Below are positions 59,758 to 64,000 of a DNA stretch of 64,000 nucleotides, one piece after another. This DNA comes from Caprella mutica (Eukaryota; Arthropoda; Malacostraca; Amphipoda; Caprellidae). The stretch lies in assembly GCA_947561585.1 (NCBI GenBank), contig CANNZV010001048.1:124001-188000 (forward strand), given 5' to 3'. The position numbers were made by a program, and so were the translations under genes. The notes under the pieces are model-generated. The model ran no database searches and was not told the origin of the DNA. It saw only the letters and a list, made by a program, of their open reading frames with translations. Positions within the stretch are counted from its first letter, which is position 1; the number at the start of each line of letters is the position of its first letter.

Positions 59758-60200
59758 AGCAAAATGAAGAGAAAAATTGGTCTTGGTAGGGTCTTATATT
59801 AACAGTTCAAACAATGTATAAAAACCCATAACTTTTAAATGAAACCATGTCAGCTTTCAGCTATTTTATGTATTTCATTATTTTGGTCGTTTGCTTTGAA
59901 CCAGGCAGCGTCTGCCGTCAGGGATTTAGGGGTAGGAGATCAGGGATTCAGGTACAGTATATAGATTCAGGTACAGTATACACTTCAGCTTTGGTGGTGG
60001 TAGGACGTGTTTCTTGAAACGTTCTGGTCACGAAAGAACCGGCAGAGTTTGATGTTCTGGCATTGTTATTTTGCTCTTTTGAACAAATAACATTTCCTTA
60101 ACACCAGCCACATCCTTGCTATTATAAGCTATCATTTCAATTTGGTGCATACGGTCATTCCCATCGTAACTACCTCGATTAAGTAGTTCTAATATATGCC
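59758..60200. other. Sequence upstream of the LINE, nothing recognised
   Basis: Contains a short direct repeat of AGATTCAGGTACAGTATA. No gene is supported. Confidence 0.35.
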
Positions 60201-60485
60201 TAGTCTACTTGTGTATTTGTTTCCAAGAGGCTAGGCATATTCAATATTGGTACCCTAGGTACACTAGTAGTCTAGTACCTACTAGCTACCTAGCATTATT
60301 CACACTTCCTTAATCCTATTAGAAGATCAGGGTAGTAGTGTTTGGTGCTTGGTTTATTATTATTATTTTTTTTCTATCTCCCTGTCACAGGTAGGTAGTT
60401 ACCTATCTAGTTTAAACTAGGTATTATTTTCTTGTGATCTCAGGTGATTATCTGCCTCGAGCAGATAATTCACTACTGAGTAAAT

Positions 60486-62408
60486 ATGGGAGATTATTCT
60501 AGGGTGCAAGACTGTAATCAGTCAGATGATGATATAATTGTTAGAGGTTCCATAACTCAAGAAAATGGTAATAAAGATGCTTATGAACTATTTTCTGACA
60601 TCCAGACCAAATTACGTGAATCTGACATTCTCCCAGAAACTCAGCCTCTTCCTTCATCATCTAACCTTGGTGTGCTTGGATGTGGAGAAGATGTGGATCA
60701 GGTTATTGGAGCTGTATCTAGGTCTAGACCGTCTAGTATTCCTTATACTAGAAGTGAATGTGATAATGGTGACATATTCTTCTCTCCAGACATTATGGCA
60801 TATGGCACTCAGAGTCAGATGGGAAGTATAGATGGAAAGCAGAGGCCTATCTCTGAACTCACTATACCTGAAACTCCTTTATTAGCTTCTGGATCCCAGC
60901 CTGGAAAGTCAGTTCCCTTTATGTCAGATTCAACTTATGAACCTAGAAGTAGAAGTCAAAATCATGTTAGTACGAATAGATTTGTACCTCCTTTTAACAA
61001 AACGTTGCAAAACTTGGGTAAGAAAATTACTATAATTATGAAGCCACTTGATACTGACAATAAAGAGATGGTTAACAAGCCTATAAAATTTATTAGAGCT
61101 TTCAACCAAAGTCCTTTTAATAAACATAGGAACAATGTTCGTACAAACATCAGAATGAATTTATTTAGCATAGACTATGAGGTATTGGAGCCCTTTGAAA
61201 TTGAGGAACTGATAAAGGTTAAAAAGATTGGTGAGTGGGATGTTTCCTGCTTTGTTGCCGGATCCATTTCTCGTAAAATTGGAGTAGTTTCACCAATAAG
61301 TCCGACAGAGGACTTGGATGACATTAAAGAACTGGCCATCATTAGAGAGGGTCATGGAAAAATTATTCACATTGAAAGGCTCAAGAAAAGATCTAAAGAT
61401 AATCTTTGGGAAGATTCAAATTGTATCAAATTTATTTTTGAAACAGATAAATTGCCTACTGCTATTACAATTGGTCACAGTTTCTACAGGGTACGGCCAT
61501 ATGTTGATGAGCCAAGGCGGTGCTACAATTGCCAACGGATCGGTCATATGGCTGGGAGCTGCCGCAGTTCAACCAAGTGTAGACTATGTGGTGAGAACCA
61601 CAAACAAGATCAATGTACAAAGTCTCCTGAATTTCACAAATGTGCCAACTGTGGTGGTGGCCATGTGGCTAATTCCAAAGAGTGTGAAATTTATAATATG
61701 GCCTGGGAAATTGAGAAAGTGAAAGCCCGCAAAGACATCAGTTATACCGTTGCACGGAATCAAGTGATGGGTAAAAGAAATACAAATGATCACATATTGA
61801 ATGAATCCAGTTATCATCAAAACAATTTTGTGCCCAACAACATCATGAAAGAGACTAACTATAGAGATGCCCTTATTAAAAATAATAAGAGCAAAGACCT
61901 CCATCCAAGGTTAATCAACATGAATAAGACCTCTGATACGAATGAAACAAATGAAATGAGATACATTACACTCTCCTATGAAGACCTTGCTGAAACCATT
62001 AAGAAATGCTTGATTGAAATCTTCCAAAGCAATATCATTAACAAGTCTCTTGAAGTCCAAGAATCTGTTATTGGAAACGCAATTAAGAAATCCTTCTCTA
62101 TAGGCAACAAGGCAAACACAGTGGACCTCCCGGTCTCGGCACAGTCTGTACCCCAAGCTACTGCACCTAAAACAGACTATAAAAATGGCAACACAAAGCA
62201 GAGAGAGTTTAATTACTCATCAGATTCCATGGAAGAGGGTGTTATTAGCCCACAATGTGACAGGGACAGTGAAGATTACTCAGTTGAAGTTGATGAAACA
62301 GCTGGAAATGGTAAAAGAAAACTTGCCACTAATGATACTGAGCCAACTAATACAAATTCCAAAGAAAGTCAAAAGAAGAAAAAGAAAAAACACAAGAATA
62401 AAAAGTAA
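60486..62408 (+). CDS. LINE ORF1 protein (gag-like, three zinc knuckles)
   Basis: The 640-residue nucleic-acid-binding protein of an I/Jockey-type retrotransposon forms the RNA particle with the element's own transcript. The first 170 residues are Ser/Thr/Pro-rich and likely disordered. A folded region follows (about 170-345, with NKTLQNLGKKITIIMKPLD and FIFETDKLPTAITIGHSFYR), resembling the RRM-like domain before the zinc knuckles in this class. Three CCHC knuckles follow: 346-359 (CYNCQRIGHMAGSC), 365-377 (CRLCGENHKQDQC) and 386-400 (CANCGGGHVANSKEC). The C-terminus is charged and ends in a Lys-rich tail (KKKKKKHKNKK) that could bind RNA or act in nuclear import. The ATG is the first in the frame and directly follows the leader. 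The stop is two bases before the ORF2 ATG, suggesting coupled or reinitiated translation. Confidence 0.92.
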   Translation: MGDYSRVQDCNQSDDDIIVRGSITQENGNKDAYELFSDIQTKLRESDILPETQPLPSSSNLGVLGCGEDVDQVIGAVSRSRPSSIPYTRSECDNGDIFFSPDIMAYGTQSQMGSIDGKQRPISELTIPETPLLASGSQPGKSVPFMSDSTYEPRSRSQNHVSTNRFVPPFNKTLQNLGKKITIIMKPLDTDNKEMVNKPIKFIRAFNQSPFNKHRNNVRTNIRMNLFSIDYEVLEPFEIEELIKVKKIGEWDVSCFVAGSISRKIGVVSPISPTEDLDDIKELAIIREGHGKIIHIERLKKRSKDNLWEDSNCIKFIFETDKLPTAITIGHSFYRVRPYVDEPRRCYNCQRIGHMAGSCRSSTKCRLCGENHKQDQCTKSPEFHKCANCGGGHVANSKECEIYNMAWEIEKVKARKDISYTVARNQVMGKRNTNDHILNESSYHQNNFVPNNIMKETNYRDALIKNNKSKDLHPRLINMNKTSDTNETNEMRYITLSYEDLAETIKKCLIEIFQSNIINKSLEVQESVIGNAIKKSFSIGNKANTVDLPVSAQSVPQATAPKTDYKNGNTKQREFNYSSDSMEEGVISPQCDRDSEDYSVEVDETAGNGKRKLATNDTEPTNTNSKESQKKKKKKHKNKK

Positions 62409-62410
62409 CA

Positions 62411-64000
62411 ATGGTTTCTCAAAATAAAAATACAGGGTTATCGTTAGTACAACTTAATTGTAGAAGTTTAAATAATAAATTAGGAGAAATAAAATTACTT
62501 CTATATACTCTTAAGCCTGATATTTTGGCATTGTCTGAGACCTGGATCACCAACTATGAACCACGGTTTTATAATCACACTTGCGAGTGGAAGCACAGAG
62601 GTGGAAGAGGTGGTGGCCTTGGCTTTGTTGTGAAGACAGGAACACAATATAGAAATATTAATCTCATACCTTTCATTGGTGGGGTACTAGAATGTCATGC
62701 TATAGAGGTGGTACTCAAAAATAGATCTAAATTATCAATATTAAACATCTACAATCCAAATTTAAATGTAACTAAAGCAGAAATCTCTCACTATACAGCT
62801 CAACTAGGCAACAAATTTACAATCATAGGTGATATGAATGCTCATACTCCCCTACTCTCCAGCAACTGTCTAAGATCCAATTCAACTGGTAGAATGTTGA
62901 ATGATCTTTTATCTTCAACTAATATATGTCTCATCAATCCAATTGATTTCTACACTCATCTTGATTCATCTACTGGACAGCAATCATGTTTGGATTTGTG
63001 TTTGTCATCATCTAACATAGCTGCAGGTATTACTTTGTCACAATTAAGGGATGTTGGCAGTGACCACCTTCCAATACTTATAAATTTTGTTTCAGTCCCA
63101 GCAGCAACTGTAATTCAAACTAAGAAAAAGTGGAAAATAACTGAGAGAAACTTAAAGGTTTTCTCTGAAAGCATTGCCCCCTCCTCTTTGAATAAGCCCA
63201 ATGATATTGAGAGCTTAGCTGAAGATTTTTCCAAAAGGCTCTATGACTCTGCAGAACAAGAGATAGAAAGATCATCTGGCAAGATGAAAACAACTAAATC
63301 TGCTCACTGGTGGGATAGTGAATGTGCAGATAAAGTTAAACAAAGGAATAAAGCCCGCAAGAATCTAATTAGAAATCCATGCTTGGAAAATGTACAAAAG
63401 TTCCAAAATCTTCTGAAAGACTGCAAAAAACTGATGAAAGCCAAAAAAACTGAAAGTTTTCAAGAATTTATATCGGTCATTAATTTTGATACCTCCCCTG
63501 CTGAAGTATGGGGCAAAGTAAGAGCAATAAGAGGTTATAATCATTACATGTCTGTGCCATTTGAACACCAAGGTAATCTAATAGTCAATTCCAAAGACAA
63601 AGCTAACTTGATTGCAACTAATTTGCAAAACCAAACCAGTGGTGTACATCATGCTCTGACAGACTATTTTAAAATGGTACATGATGCTGCAAACCAATCA
63701 GACCAGAGCCTAGACACAGACATCACTATGTGGGAACTGATAACATCTCTGAATCAGACAAAAAATTCCTCACCTGGAGGTGATGAGATTTCTTACTCTA
63801 TGTTAAAGTCTCTTCAGAACAATGAGAGAGAAGAGTTACTTGCTATATTAAATCAAAGCTGGCAGACTGGTATTATCCCAAAAGCTTGGAAAACAGGAAC
63901 AGTAATTCCAATTCACAAACCTCAAAAACCAAAAGATCAGGCCTCCTCATATCGTCCTATAACATTACTATCTTGCATAAGCAAAACCCTCGAACGGATT
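62411..64000 (+). CDS. LINE ORF2 protein, APE endonuclease and start of RT, partial
   Basis: 530 codons are open to the window edge. Residues 10-230 are an APE-type endonuclease that nicks target DNA: N16 (VQLNCRSLNNK), E43 (LSETW), D141 and N143 (IIGDMNAH), and D218-H219 (GSDHLPI). All key residues are present. The RT domain begins near 450 with NSSPGGDEISYSMLKSL, GIIPKAWKTGTVIPIHKP and SYRPITLLSCISKTLERI, the N-terminal RT blocks of I/Jockey-group LINEs. The catalytic FADD and any RNase H lie beyond the window. The start is the ATG two bases after the ORF1 stop. It is missing from simple ORF lists because no stop codon occurs before the edge. Very likely functional as far as seen. Confidence 0.93.
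   Translation, partial: MVSQNKNTGLSLVQLNCRSLNNKLGEIKLLLYTLKPDILALSETWITNYEPRFYNHTCEWKHRGGRGGGLGFVVKTGTQYRNINLIPFIGGVLECHAIEVVLKNRSKLSILNIYNPNLNVTKAEISHYTAQLGNKFTIIGDMNAHTPLLSSNCLRSNSTGRMLNDLLSSTNICLINPIDFYTHLDSSTGQQSCLDLCLSSSNIAAGITLSQLRDVGSDHLPILINFVSVPAATVIQTKKKWKITERNLKVFSESIAPSSLNKPNDIESLAEDFSKRLYDSAEQEIERSSGKMKTTKSAHWWDSECADKVKQRNKARKNLIRNPCLENVQKFQNLLKDCKKLMKAKKTESFQEFISVINFDTSPAEVWGKVRAIRGYNHYMSVPFEHQGNLIVNSKDKANLIATNLQNQTSGVHHALTDYFKMVHDAANQSDQSLDTDITMWELITSLNQTKNSSPGGDEISYSMLKSLQNNEREELLAILNQSWQTGIIPKAWKTGTVIPIHKPQKPKDQASSYRPITLLSCISKTLERI

Larger units (their letters stand above)
60200..64000 (+). mobile_element. I/Jockey-type LINE, 5' part, intact as far as visible
   Basis: Two ORFs in the usual LINE order, ORF1 then ORF2, separated by two bases and both without frame errors. 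The exact 5' end is not visible; 60,200 is only approximate. The 3' end and tail are outside the window. The clean frames suggest a young copy. Confidence 0.85.

Noticed and set aside
60565..62427. Several 65-134 codon frames on both strands
   Set aside because: Shadows of the LINE ORF1.

Overview
This window is AT-rich eukaryotic DNA, most likely from a metazoan invertebrate. The evidence is spliceosomal splice sites, AATAAA poly(A) signals and a transposon community made of Tc1/mariner, Mutator/FLYWCH, Merlin, pogo/Tigger-like, Helitron-like and I/Jockey-type LINE families. The species cannot be named from sequence alone. The Tc1-like C-terminal fragments and a 24.8-25.2 kb module carrying TCAAGGTCA motifs resemble repeats I associate with marine invertebrates, but this is only an impression. 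Nothing looks prokaryotic.

Host-gene content is very low. The best host exon is a Ser/Thr/Pro/Ala-rich 157-codon first coding exon at 25,934-25,464 (minus), with a 3' splice site upstream at 26,129 and a 5' splice site immediately after. A possible non-coding first exon ends at 36,481, which would imply an intron of about 10 kb. A second candidate is a cluster of four tiny exons at 40,922-41,638 (plus) that splice into one open frame and end 10 bases before AATAAA.

The first 24 kb is dominated by minisatellite arrays: units of 49, 22, 23, 27, 21, 38, 18 and 20 bp, the last with about 85 copies. Among them lie short palindromic MITEs. Family A has six copies and family B has two; both carry the same internal palindromic core although their ends differ. 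The 24-36 kb part holds the host exon, decayed Tc1-like and Merlin-like transposases, a long-arm foldback element and copies of an unclassified repeat (family C).

From 37 to 60 kb the window is a stack of nested transposons. A possible 5.7-kb CACTA-like element encloses an intact 1,604-bp Tc1-type transposon (DD37E, IR/DR ends) and the four-exon cluster. A GC-array element (43,380-53,288) is interrupted by an 8,826-bp Mutator-like element with a perfect 9-bp target duplication. That element is interrupted by a Helitron-like element, which in turn holds a family-B MITE with a TTA duplication. Further right are a tRNA-like sequence, an 18-bp array, a deleted Tc1-like element, a frameshifted LINE reverse transcriptase interrupted by a 330-bp element with an 8-bp duplication, and a 1,086-bp long-inverted-repeat element flanked by TTAA.

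The right end (about 60.2 kb to the edge) is the 5' part of an apparently intact I/Jockey-type LINE. ORF1 (640 aa, three zinc knuckles) is followed two bases later by ORF2, which has an intact endonuclease domain and the start of the reverse transcriptase and runs off the window.
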